Part shown: positions 18,341-29,050 of the stretch, piece by piece
Position numbering within the stretch: position 1 is the first letter of the stretch
Layout of the letters: every line of letters begins with the position of its first letter
Source: Slackia sp. ZJ119
GTDB taxonomy: Bacteria > Actinomycetota > Coriobacteriia > Coriobacteriales > Eggerthellaceae
Reading direction: 5' to 3'
DNA length: 64,000 nt
Assembly: GCF_011039175.1 (NCBI RefSeq)
Contig: NZ_JAAKEN010000002.1
Span: 62,001 to 126,000 of the forward strand
Program-made: the position numbers and the translations under genes
Notes under the pieces: model-generated
Told to the model about the DNA's origin: nothing
The model's database searches: none
Seen by the model: the letters and a program-made list of their open reading frames with translations, nothing else

Positions 18341-19363
18341 CTACATGTTCCATTTGATGACCGTCTTGCCCATGGGCTTGTGGATGTCGTCCTCGAACGC
18401 CCGCGAGATGTCCGCGATCTGCGCGGCTTCGTTCACGCTGCACACGAGCGCCGACAGGTAGTCCAGCACTTCGGGGCGCTCGCGGTACAGCTCGACGGTG
18501 TCCTCGAAGTCCTTGCGGCCGCTGCGGCTGCTGCCGAACAGGCGCAAGCCCTTCTCCAGCACCATGCGCGTGCTGATGGGCACGTTGTTTTCAGACACGC
18601 CCAAAAGCGACACGGTGCCTTCGGGGTTGATGAGGTCGATGATCTGCTCGATGGCGGCCACCGAGCCCTCGCCGCCGGCGCACTCGAACGCGTGGTCGAC
18701 CAGCTGCACGCCGGCCACGTCGCCGACCAGGTGCGTTTCGTCGACGAACGTGAAGTCGTTGAGCTTCAGGGCGTTGCGGCCGAAGACGACGACCTTCGAA
18801 TCGGGATGGCGCAGGCGCAGCAGCAGCGACACGATGTAGCCCATGTTGCCGTCGCCCCACACGCCGATGCGGTCGCGGCGGCCGTGCGCGATGGCGTCGA
18901 AGCGCGAGATGGCATGCATGGCCACGCTGACCAGCTCGGTGAACGCGGCCACTTCGCTCGCGGCGTCCTGGGGCAGCAGCACGACGCGCTCAGGCGGCAG
19001 CACCATGCTTTCCTGCATGAAGCCGTCGAAGCCGCTGCCGCAGAACTTGCTGCTGCGCAGGTAGTTTTCCGCTATGTAGTCGTCTTTCTCGACCGGCGCG
19101 TTCGGCAGCATGACCACGCTGTCTCCCGACTTGAACGTGCCGGAATCGTCGCTGACCACGCGGCCGATGCCCTCGTGGATGAGCGCCATCGGCAGCTTCT
19201 TGTCGAGCACTTCCTTGCCGCGAATGCCCTGGTAATAGCGCTGGTCGGCATTGCAAATGGACAGGTGCGTCGGGCGCACGACCACCTTGCCGGCAGTGTC
19301 TTGCGACACGACGACCGGCACGATGGTGCGAGGCGCGACGAGACGGTACACGGTGTTCAGCAT
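18341..19363 (-). CDS. tarJ: TarJ-like ribulose-5-phosphate reductase (zinc alcohol dehydrogenase family)
   Basis: 340 residues of the medium-chain dehydrogenase type. There is an N-terminal GroES-like part with [12 protein letters not shown], and the Rossmann [16 protein letters not shown] (about 168-183). Together with the adjacent TarI-like cytidylyltransferase this pair would make CDP-ribitol from ribulose 5-phosphate, so the role is taken from both sequence and context. The start lies 4 bases after the tarI stop. The polymer could contain ribitol phosphate, but a different polyol is not excluded. Confidence 0.82.
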   Translation of the reverse strand: MLNTVYRLVAPRTIVPVVVSQDTAGKVVVRPTHLSICNADQRYYQGIRGKEVLDKKLPMALIHEGIGRVVSDDSGTFKSGDSVVMLPNAPVEKDDYIAENYLRSSKFCGSGFDGFMQESMVLPPERVVLLPQDAASEVAAFTELVSVAMHAISRFDAIAHGRRDRIGVWGDGNMGYIVSLLLRLRHPDSKVVVFGRNALKLNDFTFVDETHLVGDVAGVQLVDHAFECAGGEGSVAAIEQIIDLINPEGTVSLLGVSENNVPISTRMVLEKGLRLFGSSRSGRKDFEDTVELYRERPEVLDYLSALVCSVNEAAQIADISRAFEDDIHKPMGKTVIKWNM

Positions 19364-19367
19364 ACGC

Positions 19368-20072
19368 CTACGCCCCCAACATCGACTCGGCGACGCGCAG
19401 GTCCTGCGGGTAGGTGATCTTTATGTTCGCCACGTCCCCGCGCACGAGCGCCACGTCTTTGCCGCGCAGCACGAACGCCTTGCACGCGTCGGTCAGGATG
19501 GCGCTTTCTTCCGCGGACAGCGACTGCAGCGTTTCTTTCAGGTCGCGCATGTTGAAGCTTTGCGGCGTCTGCCCCTGGTACAGGATGCTGCGATTGGGGA
19601 TCGACGAGATGACCTCGCCGTTTTGGCTTTCCACGATGGTGTCGGTGGCGGGAACCACCGTGTCGCAGGCGCCGTATTTCAGCGCGGCGGCGATGTTGTC
19701 CTCAATGATGCGCAGCGACACGAACGGCCGCACCGCGTCGTGCGTGACGATGATGGCTCCGTCGTCGGCGTTGCACTTCGACTCGAAGTAGGAGATGGCG
19801 TTCATGATGGTGTCGTTGCGCTCGGCGCCGCCCGCGATGACCGCGATAGAGTCGGCATACTGCGGGCAGAACTTTTTCACGATGTCTTTCGTTTGCTGGA
19901 TCCACGTGCCAGGCGTCAGCACGAGAATGCCGTCGAAACAGCCGGCGGCGCAGAACTTTTCGAGCGTGTGCACCAAAATAGGGCGGTCGCCCAGGTAGAA
20001 AAACTGCTTGGGTTTGCTCGGATTGCCCATGCGAACCCCCGAACCACCAGCCAAAATAGCTGCGAACTGCAT
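19368..20072 (-). CDS. tarI: TarI-like ribitol-5-phosphate cytidylyltransferase
   Basis: 234 residues from an ATG at 20072 (AGGAGC site). The nucleotidyltransferase motif is AAILAGGSGVRMG...KPKQF, followed by THDAVRPFVSLRIIEDN and IPNRSILYQGQTPQSF. The text is closer to TarI than to its relative IspD, for example GDRPILVHTLEKF and ILTDACKAFVLRGKDVALV. Because the cell uses the MEP pathway, an IspD role should be kept in mind, but the neighbours argue for TarI. It is first gene of the surface-polymer operon. An extended -10-like TGCTAAAAT lies upstream on the minus strand (about 20122-20130). Confidence 0.85.
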   Translation of the reverse strand: MQFAAILAGGSGVRMGNPSKPKQFFYLGDRPILVHTLEKFCAAGCFDGILVLTPGTWIQQTKDIVKKFCPQYADSIAVIAGGAERNDTIMNAISYFESKCNADDGAIIVTHDAVRPFVSLRIIEDNIAAALKYGACDTVVPATDTIVESQNGEVISSIPNRSILYQGQTPQSFNMRDLKETLQSLSAEESAILTDACKAFVLRGKDVALVRGDVANIKITYPQDLRVAESMLGA

Positions 20073-20300
20073 AGAAGCTCCTAACGATGGGAAAGTAGCA
20101 CATATTGGTTTGATTCGCCATTTTAGCATCCCGCCCCCGCCAGCAAGAAACCCCGACCGATGCTCCATCGACGCTCCAACACGCCCGGACGTTGAGGGGA
20201 GGGGGCAGGCAGCAGCGCGAGGGAGAGGCGGAAGCCCGCGGGGGCAGGGTCGCGGGGGTGGCAATGGCGCTTCGCAACGCCGCCTTGCTGGTTTTAGATG

Positions 20301-20545
20301 TGAAGGTTTTGTGTGGTGGAGATTATTAGGGGGAAATTTGGCAGCTTGCGCATCTTTTTAGCGCAATTTCCCCCTGCAACACCCCGATTGAGCGCAAGAT
20401 TTTCGCAAGTTGCTTGATTTATGCATCAGTTTTACCCCGCAAACGGGCAATTCACACCTCGACAGCCCAAGAAATGGGTCAAAATGATGCAGAAGACCCC
20501 GAAACGGCAGCTCAAAATCTCCAACACACAAATTCTTCACATTAA
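20301..20545. repeat. Intergenic inverted-repeat element, family 2, copy A
   Basis: The left end (from 20301) reads TGAAGGTTTTGTGTGGTGGA followed by GATTATT. The right end (to 20545) is its approximate inverse: in the reverse complement TGAAGAATTTGTGTGTTGGA, followed by GATTTT. Inside each arm is a GCATC(A)TTTT block. A local 10-bp perfect stem, GGGGGAAATT (20329-20338) with AATTTCCCCC (20365-20374), sits in the left half. The related copy B is at 56141-56396. The 707-base gap between tarI and frr otherwise holds only the frr terminator. Confidence 0.75.
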
Positions 20546-20713
20546 AACGTCAGCCGAAAGGCGCCTGTTCGAAATCCCCTCCCCGAAAGCTTCAACGCAC
20601 CCGCACCCTGCTGCGCCTCAACCCCAACGCGCCAACATCTCAATACGCCCAGGTCCGGCACGCCCTGCGCAGGCCAACGCCCCAGGTCAAAAGCACACAC
20701 AGCCCCTATCAAT

Positions 20714-20752
20714 CAAAAACGGCGACGCCTCTTGAAGAAGCATCGCCGTTTC
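20714..20752 (-). terminator. Terminator after frr
   Basis: A 9-bp perfect stem AAACGGCGA/TCGCCGTTT (20717-20725 with 20743-20751) leads into a T-run on the minus strand at 20719-20715, 28 bases past the frr stop. Confidence 0.85.
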
Positions 20753-20779
20753 CCGGAGCTCGGAGATGTGCCGAGTTTC

Positions 20780-21337
20780 TTAGATCTCCATGACCTCCGC
20801 TTCCTTCTTCTTGTAAGTCTCTTCAACCTTCTCGATGTAGCGGTCGGTGAGCTTCTGCACGTCGGCTTCGGCGCGGCGCTGTTCGTCTTCGGGCAGGTTG
20901 TCGTCCTTGCCGGAGCGCTCAATGGCGGTATTGGCGTCGCGGCGGGCGGCGCGAACGGCCACGCGAGCCTCTTCAGCGTAGACTTTGCACTGCTTTGCCA
21001 GTTCGCGGCGGCGCTCCTCGGTCAACGTCGGGAACGGCAGGCGGATGACCGAGCCGTCGTTGGAAGGCGTCACGCCCAGGTCGGAACCAATGATGGCGTG
21101 CTCGATGGCTCGCAGCATGCCCTTGTCCCACGGCTCGATGACCAACATGTGCGCGTCGGGCGTTTTCACGCCGGCCATCTGATTGATGGGCGTGGGCACG
21201 CCGTAGTAGTCGACCTTGATCTTGTCGAGCACCATCGCGTTCGCCCGCCCCGTGCGCACCGAGCCGAACGCCTCGTGCAACGACGCGATGGCCTTTTCCA
21301 TGCGCTCTTCGGCCTCCATCATAATGTCTTCAACCAT
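20780..21337 (-). CDS. frr: Ribosome recycling factor
   Basis: 185 residues, the standard family length. It has the typical long three-helix text: ERMEKAIASLHEAFGSVRTGRANAMVL, the central beta-sheet part, then RRELAKQCKVYAEEARVAVRAARRDAN. It splits post-termination ribosomes together with EF-G. It follows pyrH with a 61-base gap, the conserved pyrH-frr order. The next usual gene, uppS, is displaced 7 kb downstream by the surface-polymer island. Confidence 0.98.
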   Translation of the reverse strand: MVEDIMMEAEERMEKAIASLHEAFGSVRTGRANAMVLDKIKVDYYGVPTPINQMAGVKTPDAHMLVIEPWDKGMLRAIEHAIIGSDLGVTPSNDGSVIRLPFPTLTEERRRELAKQCKVYAEEARVAVRAARRDANTAIERSGKDDNLPEDEQRRAEADVQKLTDRYIEKVEETYKKKEAEVMEI

Positions 21338-21398
21338 GAAAACTCCCCTTCCGCAGAACTGCTTTCGTTTCCAAACTGCCAGCGATTTCCGTTGGTGC

Positions 21399-22115
21399 CT
21401 ATTCTACCTTTGTTCCGACGTTCTCGCCTTTGAGCGCCCGCGAAATGTTACCCTTTTTCGTCAGGTCGAACACAATCATCGGCAGATCGTTGTCCATGCA
21501 CAGCGACGTTGCCGTGGCGTCCATGACGTGCAGCCCCTGCGACAGCACGTCCATGTACGAAATGACGTCATAGCGCTTGGCGTCGGGGTTGGCGACCGGA
21601 TCGCAGTCGTACACGCCGTCGACCTTCGTGGCCTTCATCAGCACGTCGACGTCCAGCTCGCACGCACGCAGCGCGGCGGTGGTGTCGGTGGTGAAATACG
21701 GGTTGCCCGTGCCGGCCGCCAAAATGACGACGCGGCCTTTCTCCAGGTGGCGAATGGCGCGGCGGCGGATGTAGGGCTCGGAAACCTCTTGCATGTTGAT
21801 GGCGCTTTGCACGCGCGAGAAAATGCCGTGACGCTCGAAGGCGTCCTGCAGCGCAAGAGAGTTCATGACGGTCGCCAGCATGCCGATGTAGTCGGCCTGG
21901 GCGCGGTCCATGCCCTCGGCCGATCCGGCCAGCCCGCGGAAAATGTTGCCGCCGCCGACCACAATGGCCACCTGCACGCCGTCTTTCACGATTTCAGAAA
22001 TCTGATCGGCCAGGTCATCGACCACTTTTGGATCGATGCCGTACCCAAGGTCGCCTGCCAGCGCTTCGCCCGAAAGCTTCAGAAGCACGCGGTCGTACGC
22101 ATAATCTCCAGCCAT
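21399..22115 (-). CDS. pyrH: Uridylate kinase
   Basis: 238 residues from an ATG at 22115 (GAGAGG upstream); an ATG at 22142 is less well placed. Amino-acid-kinase fold motifs are present: LLKLSGEAL near the start, [10 protein letters not shown], and [13 protein letters not shown]. It phosphorylates UMP to UDP and is usually GTP-activated and UTP-inhibited. It pairs with frr. The rpsB-tsf genes that often precede it are not here. Confidence 0.97.
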   Translation of the reverse strand: MAGDYAYDRVLLKLSGEALAGDLGYGIDPKVVDDLADQISEIVKDGVQVAIVVGGGNIFRGLAGSAEGMDRAQADYIGMLATVMNSLALQDAFERHGIFSRVQSAINMQEVSEPYIRRRAIRHLEKGRVVILAAGTGNPYFTTDTTAALRACELDVDVLMKATKVDGVYDCDPVANPDAKRYDVISYMDVLSQGLHVMDATATSLCMDNDLPMIVFDLTKKGNISRALKGENVGTKVE

Positions 22116-22476
22116 ACAGTATCCTCTCAGAATGGGATTCACGATGCTGAAAGCCTAGGATACCAGAACAGCGCCGACCAGCCCGCCCAAGCCGACCATC
22201 TCCACGAACGGAGGCGAGCAGGCGAAGGGGCGAAGCCGAAATCGCGAACGCCGCACGCTGGCAGAAGGACGGATCGTCGAAGAAGACCGACAGCACTGGC
22301 GAAACGCAGCGAAACGAGGTTCGCCCTTGCGGGCGGCGGCTCGCTCAAGTAGGCTTGCCTTGGGAACCGCCGATCGCTTCCGCCAGCCCTGCGCAGGCAG
22401 GACGGCTTTCATCGGTGCTTCCCTCGCAATGCGCCTGTACGCCCAAGCACCTTCTCCCTCGAGAAAAGAGGCCGCC
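22116..22476. other. Divergent intergenic region, nothing specific recognised
   Basis: 361 bases between pyrH and the lipoprotein gene, transcribed in opposite directions. Several overlapping open frames here have no ribosome site or recognisable product. Promoters for both genes must lie here, but no convincing pair was seen. Confidence 0.4.
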
Positions 22477-24768
22477 ATGATCCGCCCTGCCGCTTTCCCC
22501 GCACTTCCCGCCTTGCAAAAGGGGCTCGCCGCCGCACTTGCCTTGGCGCTGGCCGCGACGCTGGGCGGCTGCTCGACCGCCGGCGACCCGGGCGGCTCGA
22601 ACGACCCCGGCCAAGGACCCGGCCAAACGGCCCCCGACTCCGAATTCGCACCGGTGGAAGAGGTGCACGCCGCCGCCGACTACGACGAGGTGTACCAAAT
22701 TCTAGACAGTGCAAACGCCGCCATGCAGGCCGAACAGGCCGCCTGGGAATCGGACGCTGGCGCAGACGGCATTGCGGAAAGCGCCAACGGAACGTCCATC
22801 GGATCCGCCGACGCCGCGGCAAGCAAAAGCGAATCCGCCAGCGGGCCAGAAGCCGAAACGCCGTCCGAAACCGCTGCATCCGTCAGCGCGGACGCAGCGA
22901 CCGGCGCGGCGGCAGACGCAGAAGCAGCGAACTATTCAGGCACGAACGTGCAGGTCGAAGGCATCGACGAAGGCGACATCATCAAGACGGACGGGAAATA
23001 CCTCTACCGCCTGAGCGCCGGCCAAGACGTGGTCATCCTGTCGGCCGACGGCGCCGACTCGGCCGAAGTCGCACGCATCAGCCTGCCCTTCGAGACCACG
23101 TCCGACGACGGCACGGTCAGCAGTTCGTGGCCGGCAGCCCTGTACCTGCACGACGGAAAGCTCGTGGTCGTGCGCACGGTGAATTACTGGAAAGAGGGCC
23201 AGCATCGCGTCATGCCTTTCCTGGGAGCCGAAGTCGGCAGAACGGCTGAAGCAGCCGAAGAAAGCAAGGCCGAAGCGAACAGCGCCGATGCAACGGCCGA
23301 GCCCGAAACCGCCGACGAACCTGCCGCGATCGCCGGCATGGGCGGCGTCACCGACCCCCACGGTTCCGCGCTCTCGGCTTCGCGCACCCTCGTCGACGTG
23401 TACGACGTGTCCGACCCCGCCAGCCCCGCCGCCCTCTACTCGGTCGCGCAGGACGGCACGTACAACGACTCGCGCCTCATGGACGGCTCGCTCACGCTTC
23501 TGACCAACAGCCACGTGTGGGACTTCGACGCCGCCAAGGCCGACGACCCCGCCACCTACGTGCCCTGCACCTACGACGACCAAGAAAAAGCCACTCCCGT
23601 CGCCGCCACCGACGTGTGCATCCTTCCCGGGAAAGACGCCTACGGCTTCGAAAGCTACACGACCGTTTCGCTCATCGACCTGGCCGGCGGCTCCTTCTTT
23701 GACTCGTTGACCATGCTGGGCGAGGCCGAGCAGATCTACATGTCGCCCAACGCGCTCTACGTCACGCAATCTGCCTGGGAAGAAACCAAGTCCGAGCCGT
23801 ACGAGGAAAGCGTCTACACCGTCACCGACATCGAAAGCAGCTCGTCGACCACCATCACGCGCCTGCCGCTCGGCGACGGCACCATCGACCTGGGAGCCTC
23901 GTGCACGCTGCCGGGGTATCTGCGCAACCAGTTCAACATGGACGAATACGACGGAAACCTGCGCGTGGCGCTCAACGACGACCGCACGAAAGGCCGCCAG
24001 CTGGAAGACCCCTCGCACGGCGTTTCCAGCTATGAATACCTGGAAGAAACGCAGGTCAACGCGCTGTACGTATTGGATGAGTCAATGGAGGCAATCGGCA
24101 GCATCGAAGATTTGGCACCCGGCGAAGAGATCAAATCCGTCCGCTTCGACGGCGCGGCCGGCTATGTGGTCACGTTCAAGCAGATCGACCCGCTGTTCGC
24201 CATCGACCTGTCCGACCCGGAAAGCCCTGCCGTTCTGTCGGCGTTGAAGATCCCCGGATTCTCGTCGTACCTGCATCCGTTCGGCGAAGGACGACTGCTC
24301 GGCTTCGGCCAGACGGTGGAAGGCGACGTTGCGACCGGCCTGAAGCTGTCGATGTTCGACACGAGCGACCCGACCGACGTGCGCGAAATCGCCCAGCTGC
24401 CCATCGACGGCGACTACTCCGACGGGCTGTACGACCACAAGGCGGTGTTCGTCTCGGTGGAGCACGGCATCATCGGCGTGCCTGTGGACGAAGGCTACCA
24501 GCTGTTCACCTACACGGACGCCGACGGGTTTGCGCCCTTCCCGCTGAGCGACGGCGGCGACGCGCTGGACGCCCAGACGCTCGGGTCCCACGCGCAGCCG
24601 CGCGGCCTGTTCAGCGGCGACGACCTGTACGTGTGCTCAGACTGGACGCTCGTGGCATACGGCCTGGCAGACGGCGAGCTGTTGACCGTGCTGCCCTTCA
24701 AAGACCAGCCCGAACCGGCAGTGTACAGCAGCGAAGAGACGGGCCGAGAATCCGCAATCGCAGAGTGA
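22477..24768 (+). CDS. Secreted beta-propeller lipoprotein
   Basis: 763 residues from an ATG at 22477 (AAAGAGG site). A type II signal peptide ends in the lipobox LGGC with Cys32. A low-complexity Ala/Glu/Ser-rich linker of over 100 residues follows. The bulk matches the family of secreted proteins with a C-terminal beta-propeller: NVQVEGIDEGDIIKTDGKYLYRL, LVDVYDVSDPASP, FDTSDPTDVREIAQLPI. It should be anchored on the outer face of the membrane. The function is unknown; propellers of this type usually bind proteins or ligands. It may be in the same physiological context as the HtrA protease encoded convergently downstream. Confidence 0.85.
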   Translation: MIRPAAFPALPALQKGLAAALALALAATLGGCSTAGDPGGSNDPGQGPGQTAPDSEFAPVEEVHAAADYDEVYQILDSANAAMQAEQAAWESDAGADGIAESANGTSIGSADAAASKSESASGPEAETPSETAASVSADAATGAAADAEAANYSGTNVQVEGIDEGDIIKTDGKYLYRLSAGQDVVILSADGADSAEVARISLPFETTSDDGTVSSSWPAALYLHDGKLVVVRTVNYWKEGQHRVMPFLGAEVGRTAEAAEESKAEANSADATAEPETADEPAAIAGMGGVTDPHGSALSASRTLVDVYDVSDPASPAALYSVAQDGTYNDSRLMDGSLTLLTNSHVWDFDAAKADDPATYVPCTYDDQEKATPVAATDVCILPGKDAYGFESYTTVSLIDLAGGSFFDSLTMLGEAEQIYMSPNALYVTQSAWEETKSEPYEESVYTVTDIESSSSTTITRLPLGDGTIDLGASCTLPGYLRNQFNMDEYDGNLRVALNDDRTKGRQLEDPSHGVSSYEYLEETQVNALYVLDESMEAIGSIEDLAPGEEIKSVRFDGAAGYVVTFKQIDPLFAIDLSDPESPAVLSALKIPGFSSYLHPFGEGRLLGFGQTVEGDVATGLKLSMFDTSDPTDVREIAQLPIDGDYSDGLYDHKAVFVSVEHGIIGVPVDEGYQLFTYTDADGFAPFPLSDGGDALDAQTLGSHAQPRGLFSGDDLYVCSDWTLVAYGLADGELLTVLPFKDQPEPAVYSSEETGRESAIAE

Positions 24769-24782
24769 CGCGAGGCCGGCGA

Positions 24783-24876
24783 GGCGGCGGCGCCAGCGGC
24801 GAAACCGCCTCGTTCCCACCTTCTGCCGCCAGCGGCGAAGCGCCCCGACCCCGGCGGCGGCGCCAGCGGCGAAACC
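24783..24876. repeat. GC-rich direct repeats
   Basis: The string GGCGGCGGCGCCAGCGGCGA occurs at 24783-24802 and 24853-24872, both followed by AACC, with a shorter related copy (GCCGCCAGCGGCGAAG) at about 24825-24840. They lie just after the lipoprotein stop. No function is evident; the remainder of the 358-base convergent gap holds one hairpin (24965-25005). Confidence 0.6.
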
Positions 24877-24964
24877 CTCCCCCTCGCTCCGCCATCGGCT
24901 GCCGGCCGCGCCAGCAAACCCCTGCCGGCAGCCCGGCGCCGGCACGCGCCATGCGCCCCGCGCA

Positions 24965-25005
24965 AAACGGCCGGCCGGTGCAACCTTGGAAGGTGCGCCG
25001 GCCGG
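24965..25005 (-). terminator. Possible terminator of the htrA-like gene
   Basis: A long GC-rich stem of 11 pairs with one G-T wobble (24971-24981 with 24995-25005) is followed on the minus strand by only four T (24967-24964). It lies about 120 bases past the protease stop, so the call is tentative. Confidence 0.45.
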
Positions 25006-25126
25006 GGCGTTCGCCTGCCGCAGCAAGTCCGGTAAGGGGGAACGGACTCGCCGCAACAGGCAAGGAGGAAGATCGGATCCTTCTGGCCGCGCTTTCGCAC
25101 GACACGGCCAGAGGATGCGGAATATG

Positions 25127-26770
<1,644 letters not shown>

Positions 26771-27002
26771 GGTTGCACGCTCCTTGCTGGTATGTTCGCT
26801 GTTTGGTTGCGCTTCGTCGAGCACTGCGTTTCGAAAGGTGATGGCGTCAAGATATCACGCCGAAACCTCTCCAGAAAGCGATGCGCCGCGATGTCATAAG
26901 CGTGTCATGGAAGTACTCCATGCGGTGTACCGTCCGTAACCTCCGCTACATCCAAAAAGCTACATTCAGAAGCAAGCGCACCGTTTTTCCCAGGTGAATC
27001 CA

Positions 27003-27027
27003 GAAAAAGCGAGCACGTTGCTCGCTT
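27003..27027 (-). terminator. Terminator after the small Cys-rich gene
   Basis: A perfect 8-bp stem AGCGAGCA/TGCTCGCT (27008-27015 with 27019-27026) with a 3-base loop is followed by five T on the minus strand. The rest of the 321-base gap up to htrA shows nothing else. Confidence 0.85.
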
Positions 27028-27091
27028 CCAAAACGCAAAAGCCAACCATGCCCACCCGCATGACCAAGCCCTTGGCCGTGAAACCGTTCGC

Positions 27092-27316
27092 CTACAACTG
27101 TCCGGCGGCACGCTTTTCCTGAAGCGTGCGGCGACGATTCATGCAGACGGAGACCACGCCGCCTTGGGGATTGATGAACATGCTCTTGTAGCCGCAGTTG
27201 CCGTACCCGCTGCAGCTGCGACAACGAATGTCTTCCAGATCGAAGCCGTCCAGCACCTCGGCAGTCAACGTGCGCAGGCCGCGCGCGGCCTTCGGCGCCT
27301 TTCCCAAATCAGCCAT
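27092..27316 (-). CDS. Small cysteine-rich protein of unknown function
   Basis: 74 residues from an ATG at 27316 with a strong AGGAGGG site and a terminator 65 bases downstream, so it is a convincing gene despite its size. The centre carries CRSCSGYGNCGYKSMF and later VCMNRRR; the four cysteines could hold a metal or an Fe-S centre. The start is basic and the end is charged. I do not recognise a family. It is divergent from the fic-like gene across a 304-base gap that contains the palindromic site at 27564-27616. Confidence 0.7.
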   Translation of the reverse strand: MADLGKAPKAARGLRTLTAEVLDGFDLEDIRCRSCSGYGNCGYKSMFINPQGGVVSVCMNRRRTLQEKRAAGQL

Positions 27317-27563
27317 GAGCCCTCCTATCGCGCTCGTCCAGAATCGAAAGAAACGCCCCTACTATAGCACCACCGTCGACTTCCGGCAGGCGTCGTGTCT
27401 GGTCACGGCCGTGAACAGGCCGCAGAATCTCCATCGCCCCATACGCGCCGCACAGCAAGCGCACATCCCCGGCGAACGCCGCACGCCCTCACACGCCTCA
27501 ACCAGAAACCGCCCCTAGGGAATTCTGCCGCAATCAACCCCCCGCCTTCCGCTTTCCCCTTGA

Positions 27564-27616
27564 AAAAGAAAGGTTAAAGATATAACCTTTCTTTTAAGAT
27601 GCAGAAAAGAAAGGTT
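27564..27616. promoter_or_regulatory. Candidate operator: 13-bp perfect inverted repeat plus a third half-site over the fic ribosome site
   Basis: AAAAGAAAGGTTA (27564-27576) is followed after six bases by its exact inverse TAACCTTTCTTTT (27583-27595). A third copy of the first 12 bases, AAAAGAAAGGTT (27605-27616), covers the ribosome-binding site of the fic-like gene, whose ATG is at 27621. The arrangement suits an autoregulatory DNA- or RNA-binding site. The palindrome alone could also form an mRNA stem. Confidence 0.65.
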
Positions 27617-27620
27617 GCCC

Positions 27621-28874
27621 ATGGGAACGTATCTCGACCGATATTGGCAGCCCGACGGAAGCGGCATGAACAAGCGCGAACGGATGGGCGGCGCGTATCA
27701 TCCTTATTCGCCCGACCGCCTTGCAAACGCGCCGCAATCGCTGGAAGCCTCCTGCGCTCGGGCCGTGGCAGATGCTCAACAAGCCCTTTCCGACCTCGAC
27801 CGGCACGGCACCCTTACCGACACCGAGCCTTTGGCCCGATTGCTGCTCCGAGCGGAAGCCGTCTCGTCTTCAAGGATCGAAGGATTGGAAATGCCGGCGT
27901 CCAAGCTGCTTGAATACGAGGAGCTGGACAGGCTCGGAGTCGACCATCGGCTTGACAGCACAGAAGCCCAAGTGCTGGGAAACCTGCATGCGCTCGTCGA
28001 AAGCATCGAAGAAGTCGCCAGCGGGCCTCTGACGGTGCAGGGGATCTGCGACGTCCATCGCATACTGCTTGCAGGCACCCACCTCGAAAGAGAAGCCGGC
28101 AAGATTCGAACCGAACAGAACTGGATCGGAGGAAACCGCGTCAACCCCGTAGGCGCCTCCTATGTTCCGCCCGAGCCCCAGGAAGTGCCCGAGCTTCTCG
28201 ATGACCTGGTTGCGTTCGCCGCCACGTCAGCCTTTCCCCCGATTGCGACAGCGGCGATCGTCCATGCGCAGTTCGAAACCATTCATCCCTTCGCCGACGG
28301 CAACGGCCGCACCGGCCGCACCCTTGTCCATGCAATACTGCGCAAAGCAGGCTTGCCCAGAGTCACCGTTCCGCCCGTATCGCTCGTGCTGGCAACCGAC
28401 CGCGAGCGATACATCGCAAACCTCAGCTCATGGAGAACGGTCGGAAACGAAAGCCGGCACGAAGCGCTCAACAACTGGGTCGAGTACTTTGCCGGTGCCC
28501 TTGCCCTCTCCTGCCGCAAAGCAGCGGAATTCGAAAGCCGCATAGACGCGATCCGAGCCGATTGGCTTGAACGCATCAAGCCCCGACGCGGATCTGCCGT
28601 CAGCCAACTCATCGAGGTGCTTCCAGGCACACCCGTCATAAGCATTGCAACGGCACAGAACCTGACGGGTAAAAGCTATCCGGCAGCCCGCTTGGCAGTG
28701 CTGGCCTTGGAAGAAACAGGCGTTCTGCGGCAGAACGCGAAGAACAGAAAGAGCGGCATCTACGTAGCCGACGACATCATGCACGCCTTCAACCTCTACG
28801 AACGGTCGTTGGCCACAGTTTCGGGAGACACAGCATCGGAAAAGCCTCGCAGGCATGTCCCGCAACGCAGGTGA
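27621..28874 (+). CDS. Fic-domain protein with a C-terminal winged-helix domain
   Basis: 417 residues from an ATG at 27621 with a GAAAGG site. The Fic catalytic motif HPFADGNGRTGR (222-233) is intact, so AMP or another nucleotide could be transferred to target hydroxyls. An N-terminal inhibitory motif of the class II type is visible (SxxxEG at 83-88 within VSSSRIEGLE), so the enzyme should be self-restrained. The C-terminal 100 residues (SVSQLIEVLPG-like segment, TGKSYPAARLAVLALEETGVL) form a winged-helix DNA-binding domain. Together with the palindrome over its own promoter this suggests autoregulation. No separate antitoxin gene is adjacent. A terminator follows at 28939-28981. Confidence 0.9.
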   Translation: MGTYLDRYWQPDGSGMNKRERMGGAYHPYSPDRLANAPQSLEASCARAVADAQQALSDLDRHGTLTDTEPLARLLLRAEAVSSSRIEGLEMPASKLLEYEELDRLGVDHRLDSTEAQVLGNLHALVESIEEVASGPLTVQGICDVHRILLAGTHLEREAGKIRTEQNWIGGNRVNPVGASYVPPEPQEVPELLDDLVAFAATSAFPPIATAAIVHAQFETIHPFADGNGRTGRTLVHAILRKAGLPRVTVPPVSLVLATDRERYIANLSSWRTVGNESRHEALNNWVEYFAGALALSCRKAAEFESRIDAIRADWLERIKPRRGSAVSQLIEVLPGTPVISIATAQNLTGKSYPAARLAVLALEETGVLRQNAKNRKSGIYVADDIMHAFNLYERSLATVSGDTASEKPRRHVPQRR

Positions 28875-28938
28875 GCAAGCCGGTCGCGAGTCCGTGAACA
28901 AAGCACCTTGCGCTCCCCCTTGGCGCCAAAACGCGAAA

Positions 28939-28981
28939 AGGAGGTCGGAAGATCCCTCTTCCGACCTCCTGGGCGTTTTTT
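28939..28981 (+). terminator. Terminator after the fic-like gene
   Basis: A 14-bp perfect stem (28939-28952 with 28957-28970), loop TCCC, then GGGCG and six T. A second 9-bp hairpin (CACTGCGTC at 28986-28994 with GACGCAGTG at 29002-29010) follows between the convergent genes. Confidence 0.85.
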
Positions 28982-29050
28982 CGGCCACTGCGTCTTTGGC
29001 TGACGCAGTGGCGCGACACGCACCCTTGACCACCAAGGCGGGGCCGCGGG

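Noticed and set aside
16091-19417. Very long plus-strand open frame, over 1100 codons
   Set aside because: It lies antisense to the TagF-GT2, TarJ and TarI genes and is rich in His/Arg/Gln without any domain; high GC keeps the antisense frame open.
19368-20072. IspD (MEP pathway) as the identity of the cytidylyltransferase
   Set aside because: Family relationship makes it possible, but the residue text and the adjacent TarJ-like gene fit TarI better. IspD may be elsewhere in the genome.
24783-24876. GC-rich direct repeats as a regulatory or mobile element
   Set aside because: Short, few copies, located just after a stop codon; kept only as a low-interest repeat.
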